36,267 nt of DNA from assembly GCA_900315055.1 (NCBI GenBank), contig OMXP01000025.1:1-36267 (forward strand). The letters are read 5' to 3'. The translations under genes were made by a program, and so were the position numbers. Each line of letters begins with the position of its first letter. The first letter of the stretch is position 1. The notes under the pieces are model-generated. The model was not told the DNA's origin, ran no database searches, and saw nothing but the letters and a program-made list of their open reading frames with translations. This document shows positions 23,688-32,021 of this stretch, in pieces. The stretch comes from an uncultured Lachnospiraceae bacterium. Its GTDB lineage: Bacteria > Bacillota > Clostridia > Lachnospirales > Lachnospiraceae.

Positions 23688-26600
23688 TCAGGACGCGAGG
23701 TCCTTGTCATCGATCAGATCGACAGAAACCAGCGTGGAGACCCCCTTCTCCTGCATCGTAATGCCGTAGAGCCGGTCTGCCTCATCCATGGTCCCGCGCC
23801 GGTGCGTGATGACGATGAACTGCGTGCTGCTGGTCAGCTTGTGGATATATCTTGCAAAGCGCACCACATTGCTCTCATCAAGAGCTGCCTCAATCTCATC
23901 GAGCAGACAGAACGGCGAGGGCTTCAGGTTCTGAATGGCAAACAGGAGGGAAATCGCCGTCAGAGACTTCTCACCGCCTGACATCTGCATCATGTTGACA
24001 AGCTTCTTTCCCGGCGGCTGGGCGATAACGCGCACGCCTGCCTCCAGAAGATCCTGATCCTCCTCAAGCTCGAGCTTTCCGGAACCGCCTCCGAAGAGTT
24101 CCCGGAAGACCTCATCGAACTCCTTCTGGATGCGGGCAAAGGAATTTTTGAACTGGGTGCGCATCTTCTCGTCGAGATCGCTGATGATCTTCCGCAGGGC
24201 ATCCGCCGCCTTTGTGAGGTCATCATACTGCGTCTTGTACTCGACATAGCGCGCATGAATCGTGTTGTATTCCTCGATCGCATTGACGTTAACCGCGCCG
24301 AGATCCTTGATCTTTGCCTTCAGCTCCCGGATGGTCTTCTGCATCGCAGGGATATCCGACATGGTCTCATCCCTGAGTGCTTCCGCCTCCGTGAGAGTGA
24401 TCTCATATTCCTGCCACATATAGGAGATCTGATCGTCGAGGGATTCCGCAAGGCGCTCCTTCTTTGCATCGAGGCGCTCCGCCTCCTGTGCATACTGCGC
24501 CTTTTCCTCGGCAAGATGATCCCGCTCTCCGATCAGCTCCTTCTGCCTTGCACTGAGTTCTTCCTGTTCCTTTGTCTTTTCGTCAAGAAGCTTTCTGCTG
24601 TTCTCTTCCGAAACCTTGGAGGCTTCGATGGTCTTTTTTGTCTCCTCGATCTTTGCCTTTTTATCCTCGACCTCGGACCCTCCGCCCCGGATGCTCTCCT
24701 CGACCTCGGACAGTTCGCCCGTCAGGCTCTCTATCTCCCCGGAGAGGCGTTTCAGTTCCTGCTCTTCATAGCTGATCGACTGCTTCTTTTTCTCGATCTC
24801 AAGACCGATTTCATTCACGCACCCGCTTTGCTTCTCCTGTGTCAGGCGAAGAGCCTCGAGATCCTTTCTGAGGGCATCGGTCTCCTCATTCTTTCTGTTT
24901 TCCTTCTCCTGCGATAAGGAGAGAAGGTTTTGAATCTCCTGCCGTTTCTCATCAAGAGAGCCGTCCGACTTTTCAAGATCCGCCTTTGTCCGGATCAGGG
25001 TTTCAACCCCCTCGGACGTCTCCTCCTGCCTCTTCTTTTCCTGCTCGAGATTGATTTTCGCGGCATTCTGACGCATCAGAGTGTTCTGATACTCCATACG
25101 CACGGTCTCAAGGCGTCCGCGCAGAATGTTACGCTGCCTTTTCGTCTCCTGGATCTTCTCGTCCGAGGCCTCCATCGCCTCGTGGGAGGATTCGACCTGC
25201 TTTTTGAGGTCTGCGATCTCGCGCCGTCTTCCGAGTAGATTGCTGTTGTTCCGGTAGGCACCGCCGGATATTGCGCCGCCCGGGGAAAAGAGTTCGCCGT
25301 CCAGGGTGACCATGCGGATTCTGTGCCCGTACTTCCGCTCACAGGCGGATGCATGATCAAAGGTATCCGCAACCACGATCCGACCAAGCAGTGCCTCGGC
25401 CACCTCCTCGTACCCTGCAGGCGTACGGACAAGGGTTCTTGCAAGGCCGATGATTCCGGGCTCTCTTAAGGCGCCGGTCATATTGAAGGGCGTCTGGTTG
25501 TGGAGGTTTGTGATCGGAAGAAACGTCACCTTGCCGGCCTTCTCGCGTTTGAGCATGCCGATTAGTCTCTTTGTCGTCTCCTCGTCCTTTGTGACCACGT
25601 TCTGGATGGCGCCGCCAAGGGCGGTCTCAATCGCCGTCTCGTACTTTTGATTCGTCTTTATAAGATCCGCGACGACGCCGACAATGCCGCTTTCCCTGTC
25701 CTTCTCCTGCATCACCCGGCGAACGCCGTTGCCGTATCCCTCATAGCGCTCGGTCAGGTTGACCAGGGTGTCGAGCTTTGTCTTTGCCTGGTGATAGGAT
25801 AGCTGCGCGTCCTGATAGGATTCGTCCGCATCGGTGAGGGTCTGCTTCATGGAGGCGATGGTATCGTCCAGCTCCTTCTGCTGGCTCTCATACGAAGAAA
25901 GGCTCTTCGTCACCTCATCCAGATCTTTCTTGAGGTCGTCGAGCAGTTTTTCGTGCTCCTCCTTTTCATTGGCCGCTTCCTCGATGCGCCGCGCAAGATC
26001 GTCTTTCTGTTCCCGGATCTGCTGTGTCCTGGTATCGAGGGAAGCCTGCTGTGCCTTGATGGATGCTCTCTCCGAGAGCAGGTCTACGATGGCGTTTCGG
26101 CTCTCGTCGATCTTTGTCTGCAGAGCGCTGATCCTGTTCTGGGTATCTCTCTGTTCCTCCTGAGCTGCAAGCTGTTTTTCCTCCAGGGCGCGGATTTCGC
26201 CGTCGACACCGGACTTTTTCTCTTCGATTTCCTGTTTCTGAGTATTCTTTTCCGCAATCTGCCTGGAAAGGGCGCTTTTCCGCTCCTCAAAGTGCTCGGC
26301 ATTCGACCGGGCAGCACGGATCTGTTCCTCATAAAGGCGGATATTTCCCTCGAGCTGTCCCCGGACAATGGAGGCATTGGAGACCTCATTCCGGGTGTTC
26401 TCCAGTTCCCCGTTCAGATCCTGGAGGCGCTGCTCATTCTTCTCATAGTTCTCCTTCGAGGCATTCAGGGCGTCTTCCGCACTTTCAAGTGCTTCATTGG
26501 CGGCCTTTATCTTCTCGTCGAACTCCCGGATCTTGTCCCTCGTGTTTCCGTTCTCCAGAAGAAAGACATTGACCTCGTTCTTCTTGAGTTCCTCATGGGC

Positions 26601-27251
26601 CTTCAGGTAAATCTGTGCTTTCTCGGCCTGCTTTTCCAGGGGACCGACCTGTTTTTCGAGCTCACTTAAAATATCCGTCACGCGTACGAGATTTGCCTGC
26701 TCGGAGTCGAGTTTTTTCAGCGAATCTGCCTTGCGCCTCTTGTACTTGACGATGCCTGCCGCCTCATCAAAGAGTTCCCGGCGGTCCTCCGGCTTGTCGG
26801 AGAGGATCTTCTCGATCTGGCCCTGCCCGATGATGGAATAGCCCTCCTTGCCGATACCGGTGTCATAGAAGAGCTCCTGCACGTCACGCAGACGCACCTG
26901 GACGTTGTTGATGAGATAGACCGACTCACCGGAGCGCCAGAGCTTTCTTGCCACGGTGACCTCCTTGTATTCCACAGGCAGCCTGTGGTCGGAGTTGTCG
27001 AGGGTGATGGCAACGTATGCATAGCTCTGGGGCTTCCGAAGTTCCGTTCCCGCAAAGATGACATCCTGCATGGAGCCTCCGCGCAGCTGCTTCACCCTCT
27101 GCTCGCCGAGCACCCATCGTACCGCATCGGCCACGTTGCTCTTTCCGGAGCCGTTCGGTCCCACGATGCCCGTGAAGCCCTGATGAAATTCCAGTCTGGT
27201 CTTGTTGGCAAAAGACTTGAATCCCTGAATCTCAATACTCTTTAAATACAT
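23688..27251 (-). CDS. smc: Chromosome segregation protein SMC
   Basis: SMC forms the condensin core that organises the chromosome, with ScpA and ScpB. The 1187-residue protein has the full architecture: Walker A GPNGSGKSN (31-39), coiled coil to about 500, hinge (about 500-660, with YGNGVRRVM), returning coiled coil, then the ABC signature MSGGEKSLTA near 1095 and Walker B CLLDEIEAALDES near 1120. The start ATG has AGGGGA upstream and lies 25 nt beyond the terminator of rnc. Order rnc-smc-ftsY is the classic Firmicute arrangement. No sign of breakage. Confidence 0.98.
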   Translation of the reverse strand: MYLKSIEIQGFKSFANKTRLEFHQGFTGIVGPNGSGKSNVADAVRWVLGEQRVKQLRGGSMQDVIFAGTELRKPQSYAYVAITLDNSDHRLPVEYKEVTVARKLWRSGESVYLINNVQVRLRDVQELFYDTGIGKEGYSIIGQGQIEKILSDKPEDRRELFDEAAGIVKYKRRKADSLKKLDSEQANLVRVTDILSELEKQVGPLEKQAEKAQIYLKAHEELKKNEVNVFLLENGNTRDKIREFDEKIKAANEALESAEDALNASKENYEKNEQRLQDLNGELENTRNEVSNASIVRGQLEGNIRLYEEQIRAARSNAEHFEERKSALSRQIAEKNTQKQEIEEKKSGVDGEIRALEEKQLAAQEEQRDTQNRISALQTKIDESRNAIVDLLSERASIKAQQASLDTRTQQIREQKDDLARRIEEAANEKEEHEKLLDDLKKDLDEVTKSLSSYESQQKELDDTIASMKQTLTDADESYQDAQLSYHQAKTKLDTLVNLTERYEGYGNGVRRVMQEKDRESGIVGVVADLIKTNQKYETAIETALGGAIQNVVTKDEETTKRLIGMLKREKAGKVTFLPITNLHNQTPFNMTGALREPGIIGLARTLVRTPAGYEEVAEALLGRIVVADTFDHASACERKYGHRIRMVTLDGELFSPGGAISGGAYRNNSNLLGRRREIADLKKQVESSHEAMEASDEKIQETKRQRNILRGRLETVRMEYQNTLMRQNAAKINLEQEKKRQEETSEGVETLIRTKADLEKSDGSLDEKRQEIQNLLSLSQEKENRKNEETDALRKDLEALRLTQEKQSGCVNEIGLEIEKKKQSISYEEQELKRLSGEIESLTGELSEVEESIRGGGSEVEDKKAKIEETKKTIEASKVSEENSRKLLDEKTKEQEELSARQKELIGERDHLAEEKAQYAQEAERLDAKKERLAESLDDQISYMWQEYEITLTEAEALRDETMSDIPAMQKTIRELKAKIKDLGAVNVNAIEEYNTIHARYVEYKTQYDDLTKAADALRKIISDLDEKMRTQFKNSFARIQKEFDEVFRELFGGGSGKLELEEDQDLLEAGVRVIAQPPGKKLVNMMQMSGGEKSLTAISLLFAIQNLKPSPFCLLDEIEAALDESNVVRFARYIHKLTSSTQFIVITHRRGTMDEADRLYGITMQEKGVSTLVSVDLIDDKDLAS

Positions 27252-27276
27252 GCGTCCCCTGTTTTTACAATATCGG

Positions 27277-27312
27277 AAAAAAGCCGCAGTCCCATGCGGA
27301 GCCCGGCTTTTT
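27277..27312 (-). terminator. Terminator between rnc and smc
   Basis: On the minus strand AAAAAGCCG (27304-27312) pairs with CGGCTTTTT (27278-27286), with a partly paired inner region and a run of six T. smc begins 25 nt further on. The A-rich upstream arm means it might also act on the plus strand. Confidence 0.75.
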
Positions 27313-27314
27313 GT

Positions 27315-28016
27315 TCATTCCTGTTTCGTTGTGTTCTTCCATCTGAGCAGCACCTGGTAGGCGGCCTGCTGCTCTGCAGCCTTCTTGCTCTTGCCATCTC
27401 CCCGGGCCTCTTCTTTCCCGTCGATGATGGCTGCTGCCGTGTAGACTCTGCAGTGATTGGGGCCTTCCTCATCAACGATCTCGTAGCTAAGGCTCTTCTG
27501 CATCTTCTGACAGCGTTCCATGAGAATGGATTTCGCATCATAGAACAGGAGCTTTCCCTCGAGATCCGAGAGGATAAAGCGCAGGATGAACTCCCGCGGT
27601 GCGTCCACGCCGCCGCTGTCGAGATACATTGCGCCGATCACGGCCTCGCAGACATCGGATATGATGGAATCCTTCTCTCTGCCGCCGCCGGCTTCCTCGC
27701 CCTTTCCAAGGCGTATGAAGTCCTCGAGGTGGATATCGCGGGCGCAGTAGGCAAGTGCCGGTTCACATACAAGAGAGGCCCTGATCTTCGTCAGATCTCC
27801 CTCGTGTTTGTCCGGGTACTCGTTATAGAGAAACGCACTCGATACCATCTCCAGAACCGCATCGCCCAGGAATTCCAGGCGTTCATAGTCCTCATACCTG
27901 CGGATCTTCTGTTCGTTGGCATAAGACGTGTGAGTCAGAGCACACTCGAGCAGGTACCGGTTGTGAAAATGATAGCCGATCCTGTCCTCGAGTGCCTCCG
28001 ACGACTCGTTCTTCAT
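27315..28016 (-). CDS. rnc: Ribonuclease III
   Basis: RNase III cuts double-stranded RNA in rRNA and mRNA processing. The 233-residue protein has the endonuclease domain with the signature RLEFLGDAVLEM (about 46-57) and the second acidic cluster (SDVCEAVIGAMYLD), then a C-terminal double-stranded RNA-binding domain ending GKSKKAAEQQAAYQVL. The start overlaps the acpP stop by ATGA, indicating translational coupling. It ends just before a terminator and smc. Confidence 0.97.
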   Translation of the reverse strand: MKNESSEALEDRIGYHFHNRYLLECALTHTSYANEQKIRRYEDYERLEFLGDAVLEMVSSAFLYNEYPDKHEGDLTKIRASLVCEPALAYCARDIHLEDFIRLGKGEEAGGGREKDSIISDVCEAVIGAMYLDSGGVDAPREFILRFILSDLEGKLLFYDAKSILMERCQKMQKSLSYEIVDEEGPNHCRVYTAAAIIDGKEEARGDGKSKKAAEQQAAYQVLLRWKNTTKQE

Positions 28017-28258
28017 GCTTCCGTCCCCGTGGCCTTCCGGATCAGTTCCAGTGCCTGTCCGACGGTCTGGATGTTCTCGACCTTCTCCTGGTCTGCGCTG
28101 ATGCCGAACTCATCCTCGATGCCCATGAGGATCTGATACAGGTCCAGGGAATCTGCTCCGAGATCATCCGTCAGCGTGGTCTCCTCCGTGATCTCATCCG
28201 GATCCACGTTCAGGACATCCGCAATAATGTTTTTGAGCTTCTCAAAATCGTCTTCCAT
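28013..28258 (-). CDS. acpP: Acyl carrier protein
   Basis: AcpP carries growing fatty acyl chains on a phosphopantetheine arm. The 81-residue acidic protein has the attachment motif GADSLD, with Ser37 as the modified residue. The frame opens at 28273, but the ATG at 28258 (MEDDFEK) has GGGAG about 8 nt upstream, while the earlier ATG has no ribosome binding site. It lies between plsX and rnc, as in many Firmicutes, and overlaps rnc by 4 nt. The DSLDLYQI segment differs a little from the usual DSLDxVEL. Confidence 0.93.
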   Translation of the reverse strand: MEDDFEKLKNIIADVLNVDPDEITEETTLTDDLGADSLDLYQILMGIEDEFGISADQEKVENIQTVGQALELIRKATGTEA

Positions 28259-28322
28259 GATAGTCTCTCCCATTAATTAAGATCTGAACCATAAATGCAA
28301 TCCGTTCGGATTCAGGAATCCG

Positions 28323-29357
28323 TCAGGATTTCTGCTCTTTTCTGGTGTGGTCGACAAGATGCATCTTCTCGCGGAACTGATCGTTGATTCTCTTTTCCTT
28401 GAAGGTAACACACTGTTCGATCGAGTGCTCGATGGAGATCGCCTTCGCATTGCCGTGCGTCTTCACAACAAGACCGGTAAGTCCGAGGAGCGGTGCTCCG
28501 CCATAGGTAGAAGTGGAAAACTTCTTAAACGTCTTTCCAAGGACCGGTTTCAGCAGAAGGCCGCCAAGCTTTCCTCTCGTGGAGGAATAAATGGCTTCCT
28601 TCACCTGCTGCTTGAACATGTCCGCCGTGCCCTCGTACATCTTCAGAATCGCATTGCCGGCAAAGGCATCGGTGACAACCACATCGGCTGCGCCGAACGG
28701 GATATCCCTCGCCTCGATATTGCCGGTGAAATTGATGTTGTCAAGTGCCGCAAGAAGCGGATAAGTCTCCTTGGTCAGGGCGTTCCCCTTTTCCGCCTCG
28801 GCGCCAATGTTGAACAGGGCAACTCTCGGATTCTTTACGCCGACGACATTTTCCATATAGATGGAACCCATCTGGGCAAACTGCACGAGCTGCGTCGGCC
28901 TTGCATCGACATTGGCACCGCAGTCGAGAAGAAGCAGCGGTCCGTTTGCCGTCGGAATAAGAGGCGCAAACGGCGGACGTTCAATCCCCTTGATACGGCC
29001 GACCAGAAGCTGTCCTCCGACGAGGGTTGCGCCGGAAGATCCTGCCGTCACAAACGCATCATTTTCCCCGTGGCGCACCGACATCAGTCCTGCCACGATG
29101 GAGGAGTCCTTCTTCGTCCGGATCGCATTCACCGGAGGCTCTGCCATTTCGATGACTTCCGTCGTCGGATGGACATGCAGCCGCTCCTTCGGATAGGTAT
29201 ATTTTGCAAGTTCGGCGTTCACGGCATCTTCTGTGCCGTAGAGCGTCACATCAACTCTTTCCTCATGGCAGACAGCATCGACTGCGCCCTTTACCGCTTC
29301 CGCGGGTGCAAAGTCGCCGCCCATTGCGTCCAGCGCAACTCTGACGAGTTCTGACAT
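28323..29357 (-). CDS. plsX: Phosphate acyltransferase PlsX
   Basis: PlsX turns acyl-ACP into acyl-phosphate, the donor used by PlsY (encoded at 10133-10801). The 344-residue protein begins with the family motif ALDAMGGDFAP. It also shows the SSGATLVGGQLLVGRIKG segment and GALLGLTGLVVKTHGNA-like glycine-rich stretch (here GGAPLLGLTGLVVKTHG). The start has AGGAGGG upstream. A promoter and the rpmF terminator lie just before it, so it starts a plsX-acpP-rnc unit. No FapR operator was recognised. Confidence 0.97.
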   Translation of the reverse strand: MSELVRVALDAMGGDFAPAEAVKGAVDAVCHEERVDVTLYGTEDAVNAELAKYTYPKERLHVHPTTEVIEMAEPPVNAIRTKKDSSIVAGLMSVRHGENDAFVTAGSSGATLVGGQLLVGRIKGIERPPFAPLIPTANGPLLLLDCGANVDARPTQLVQFAQMGSIYMENVVGVKNPRVALFNIGAEAEKGNALTKETYPLLAALDNINFTGNIEARDIPFGAADVVVTDAFAGNAILKMYEGTADMFKQQVKEAIYSSTRGKLGGLLLKPVLGKTFKKFSTSTYGGAPLLGLTGLVVKTHGNAKAISIEHSIEQCVTFKEKRINDQFREKMHLVDHTRKEQKS

Positions 29358-29390
29358 GGTACCCTCCTGCTTTCCGAATCTACCGTCTCA

Positions 29391-29419
29391 ACTATACAAG
29401 AGCCCGGCCCCGATTGCAA
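29391..29419 (-). promoter_or_regulatory. Promoter for plsX-acpP-rnc
   Basis: TTGCAA (29414-29419), 17-nt spacer, TATAGT (29391-29396) on the minus strand, about 30 nt before the plsX ATG. Confidence 0.7.
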
Positions 29420-29456
29420 CGGGCAAGAAAGATGGCCCGCTGCCTGATTTCAATCA

Positions 29457-29488
29457 TAAAAAAACACCCACGCCTTTCTGGCGTGGGC
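29457..29488 (-). terminator. Strong terminator after rpmF
   Basis: On the minus strand, CCCACGCC (29480-29487) pairs perfectly with GGCGTGGG (29467-29474) around a 5-nt loop, followed by TG and seven T. Confidence 0.93.
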
Positions 29489-29511
29489 GATTCACTGCAG
29501 ACGAATCAGAG

Positions 29512-29694
29512 TCAGTCCTCAACCTTGATGACTTCCTTCTTGTTGTATGTACCACAGTTCTTGCAGACTCTGTGAGGCATCATTAATGCGCCGCACTTGC
29601 TGCACTTTACGAGTGTCGGAGCACTCATCTTCCAGTTCGCTCTGCGCTTGTCGCGATGGCTTCTGGAATTCTTATTCTTAGGGCAAATAGACAT
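29512..29694 (-). CDS. rpmF: 50S ribosomal protein L32
   Basis: L32 is a small zinc-binding large-subunit protein. The 60-residue sequence has the SRSHRDKRRANWKM segment and four cysteines in two CxxC pairs (CSKCG and CKNCG), the zinc-binding form. GGAGG lies 8 nt before the ATG at 29694. The usual upstream partner yceD (DUF177) is not present. Instead, rpmF has its own strong promoter and a 110-nt structured leader, and ends at a terminator, so it is a single-gene unit. Confidence 0.97.
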   Translation of the reverse strand: MSICPKNKNSRSHRDKRRANWKMSAPTLVKCSKCGALMMPHRVCKNCGTYNKKEVIKVED

Positions 29695-29727
29695 CCTTAA
29701 CACCTCCTTACTCTGCCGTGATCGTAA

Positions 29728-29807
29728 AGAACTTCTGCATGTCTGCAAAAAAGTTCTCAAAAGGCCATAATCAACCCTTCGCCGGGGCGCGCCGCGCCCG
29801 CAGACAT
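29728..29807 (-). promoter_or_regulatory. rpmF leader with mutually exclusive hairpins and possible leaderless short ORF
   Basis: The leader holds three elements on the minus strand. An 8-bp pairing joins 29800-29807 with 29739-29746. A GC-rich hairpin (29794-29799 with 29785-29790) lies within it. A competing 7-bp hairpin (29751-29757 with 29728-29734) encloses the second partner of the first pairing. The predicted transcript start is at or next to an ATG (29807) that opens a 16-codon ORF ending at 29757. This arrangement could be a regulatory switch. Confidence 0.45.
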
Positions 29808-29812
29808 CGTCC

Positions 29813-29841
29813 ATTATAGAAATCACAGTCTGGACTGTCAA
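29813..29841 (-). promoter_or_regulatory. Perfect-consensus promoter for rpmF
   Basis: TTGACA (29836-29841), a 17-nt spacer and TATAAT (29813-29818) on the minus strand match the housekeeping sigma consensus at every position. Confidence 0.92.
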
Positions 29842-29864
29842 GCAAAATTTTATTGCTGAAAACT

Positions 29865-30710
29865 TCAGTCTCCGATCACATCCCGTACGGCAGCCGGGTT
29901 TCCGATTGAACGGATCCGCACCGCATTCTGGGAGCTGCTGGCCTCAATGACCTGTCCCTTCCCGATACAGAGTGCCACATGGTCCATGACCTGATCCCCG
30001 TCATAATCATAGAGAGCAAGATCACCGGGACGTGCCGCTTTGGCGCTGACTTCTGTTCCGCAGTTCTTCTGCGCATCTGCAAGGTGCGGCAGATAGTAAT
30101 CGACGCCATAGGCGTAGGCATACTTGGTAAGGCCGGAGCAGTCGACGCCGGTCGCGTCCTCGCCGCCCCAGACATAGGGCACACCAAGGAGCGACTCTGC
30201 CGCAGCAACAACCAGAGGCCGCGCCGTTGCGGGATCGAGCTTTTCCGTTGCGGCAACAGGGTATGGCAGCTCCTGCATGTTCCACCAGTCAGAGCCGATG
30301 TAGTAGACATAGCCGCCGTCCTCGCTCTCATATCCCCCGAGAATGGTGCTCAGATCATCCACCACCTGGCCGGTGCACTGCCCCTGCTCATTGACAATGA
30401 ATCCGTCGGGTGTTGCACCGCCTGCAAGAAGACGTCCGGCCTTTTTGTCCCAGTCGTCCGCCTCATTGAAGTAGCAGTAGGCACCGTTTACCTGTACCCA
30501 GCCCGTCAGCATCTGATCCGCATCACCGGTGCAGTAAACATGGCCCTGATACGTAACCAGTGAATTCGGGTGCGGCAGTCCCTGATCATCAAAGTAGAAC
30601 AGGTTGCCGTCGGACTCGGTCCAGCTCGCGGCATGAGCTGTCATGGGCAGCGCCGTCAGAACCATTCCCGCAAGCAGGCAGGCTCCTACCAGCTGTAACT
30701 TGTTTTTCAT
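29865..30710 (-). CDS. Secreted NlpC/P60-type peptidase with cell-wall-binding-like repeats
   Basis: This 281-residue protein has a signal peptide (1-27, ending AHA-A). Next come aromatic, Gly-rich repeats (about 29-150, such as WTESDGNLFYFDDQG and GWVQVNGAYCYFNEADD) that resemble choline/cell-wall-binding repeats, then a C-terminal NlpC/P60 domain (165-281). In that domain Cys191 (VDCSGL) and His244 (MDHVALCIG) are the catalytic pair; the third position reads Glu256 (VIEAS) instead of the frequent His. It likely cuts peptidoglycan peptides outside the cell. The start has GGGAG and lies 20 nt past the ackA terminator. No clear terminator follows it. Confidence 0.9.
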   Translation of the reverse strand: MKNKLQLVGACLLAGMVLTALPMTAHAASWTESDGNLFYFDDQGLPHPNSLVTYQGHVYCTGDADQMLTGWVQVNGAYCYFNEADDWDKKAGRLLAGGATPDGFIVNEQGQCTGQVVDDLSTILGGYESEDGGYVYYIGSDWWNMQELPYPVAATEKLDPATARPLVVAAAESLLGVPYVWGGEDATGVDCSGLTKYAYAYGVDYYLPHLADAQKNCGTEVSAKAARPGDLALYDYDGDQVMDHVALCIGKGQVIEASSSQNAVRIRSIGNPAAVRDVIGD

Positions 30711-30730
30711 CTTGTTCTCCCGCTTAAGAT

Positions 30731-30767
30731 AAAAAAATCCGGGAGCAGCTTTTCCGGCCGCTCCCGG
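30731..30767 (-). terminator. Strong terminator after ackA
   Basis: On the minus strand an 11-bp stem (30757-30767 with 30739-30749, one G-T pair) is followed by A and seven T (30731-30737). The next gene starts 20 nt beyond. Confidence 0.92.
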
Positions 30768-30792
30768 TCGTTTTCTTATTCAGACTTCACAG

Positions 30793-32007
30793 TCAGTTTT
30801 TCCTGGCACCCTCAACCAGTGCCAGCGTATCCTGCGCGATGGCAAGTTCCTCGTTGGTCGGATAGACAACAACGGTGACCTTGCTCTCCGGGGTGGAGAT
30901 GATCGCCGCATCACCGTGGGTTGCCGCATTCTTTGCATCGTCGATCGTGATGCCGAGATACCCGAGGTACTGATAGATCAGTGCGCGGGACTTGTCATCG
31001 TTCTCTCCGATGCCTGCCGTGAAGGCGATGACATCAACGCCGTTCATTGCAGCCACATAGGCGCCTATATACTTTGCAACGCGGTATGCCCAGGCATCCA
31101 GTGCAAGGGTTGCCTTCTCATCGCCCCTGTCTCTGGCATCCCAGAGATCACGGAAGTCAGAAAGTCCTCCGGAAAGTGCCTCCACGCCGGACTCCTTGTT
31201 CAGGATATCGATGACCTCGGACGCCGTGATGTTCTCCTTGTCCGCGATGTAGGACACGACTGCCGGATCCACATCTCCGGAGCGGGTGCCCATGATCAGG
31301 CCCTCCAGCGGCGTAAGACCCATCGAGGTATCAATGCACTTGCCGTACTCGACGGCGGAGACAGAGGCACCGTTGCCGAGATGGCAGACGATGGTCTTGA
31401 GATCCTCCGGCTTCTTCCCGAGAAAGGAAGCAACCGCGCGGGAGACATATTTGTGGCTCGTCCCGTGGAAGCCGTAGCGGCGGATGCGGTACTTCTCATA
31501 GTACTTCTGAGGCAGCGCATACAGATAGGCCTTCGGGGGCATGGTCTGATGGAAGGAGGTATCGAATACCGCCACCATCGGGGTGTTCGGCATCAGAGCG
31601 CGGCACGCAAGGATTCCGGTCAGATTTGCCGGATTGTGCAGCGGTGCAAGATCGGAGACCTCACGGATGCCCTGGATCACGTCATCATCGATGAGCGTCG
31701 ACTCCGTGAACTTCTCGCCGCCGTGCACGATGCGGTGTCCCACCGCACCGATCTCGGCCAGCGTCTTCACGACGCCGCCCTGAGGGTCCGTGATGGCATC
31801 GAGAACCAGGCTGATGGCCTTCTTATGATCCTCGATCTGGGTCTTCGTCTTGATTTTCCCGCCATGATCGCGGACGTTCTGATAGGTGATGGCGCCGTCA
31901 ATGCCGATGCGCTCGCACAGGCCCTTTGCAAGGACGCTGCCGTTGTCGGTATCAATGACCTGAAACTTCAGCGACGAACTGCCGCAGTTGATCACCAGAA
32001 TGTTCAT
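30793..32007 (-). CDS. ackA: Acetate kinase
   Basis: AckA makes ATP and acetate from acetyl phosphate, the last step of acetate fermentation. The 404-residue protein shows NCGSSSLKFQ (7-16), FDTSFHQTMP, RYGFHGTSHKYVS, HLGNGASVSA and GTRSGDVDP, all acetokinase-family signatures. It starts 14 nt after pta, with AAGGTG before the ATG. It is followed by a strong terminator. Confidence 0.97.
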   Translation of the reverse strand: MNILVINCGSSSLKFQVIDTDNGSVLAKGLCERIGIDGAITYQNVRDHGGKIKTKTQIEDHKKAISLVLDAITDPQGGVVKTLAEIGAVGHRIVHGGEKFTESTLIDDDVIQGIREVSDLAPLHNPANLTGILACRALMPNTPMVAVFDTSFHQTMPPKAYLYALPQKYYEKYRIRRYGFHGTSHKYVSRAVASFLGKKPEDLKTIVCHLGNGASVSAVEYGKCIDTSMGLTPLEGLIMGTRSGDVDPAVVSYIADKENITASEVIDILNKESGVEALSGGLSDFRDLWDARDRGDEKATLALDAWAYRVAKYIGAYVAAMNGVDVIAFTAGIGENDDKSRALIYQYLGYLGITIDDAKNAATHGDAAIISTPESKVTVVVYPTNEELAIAQDTLALVEGARKN

Positions 32008-32021
32008 CTCTCACACCTTCC

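Noticed and set aside
23688..27251. Several open frames of 100-240 codons opposite and within smc
   Set aside because: They are shadows of the SMC coding sequence, with Leu/Arg-rich low-complexity products and no ribosome binding sites.
29358..29456. FapR operator before plsX
   Set aside because: No recognisable palindromic operator was seen around the promoter; no fapR gene is in the window.
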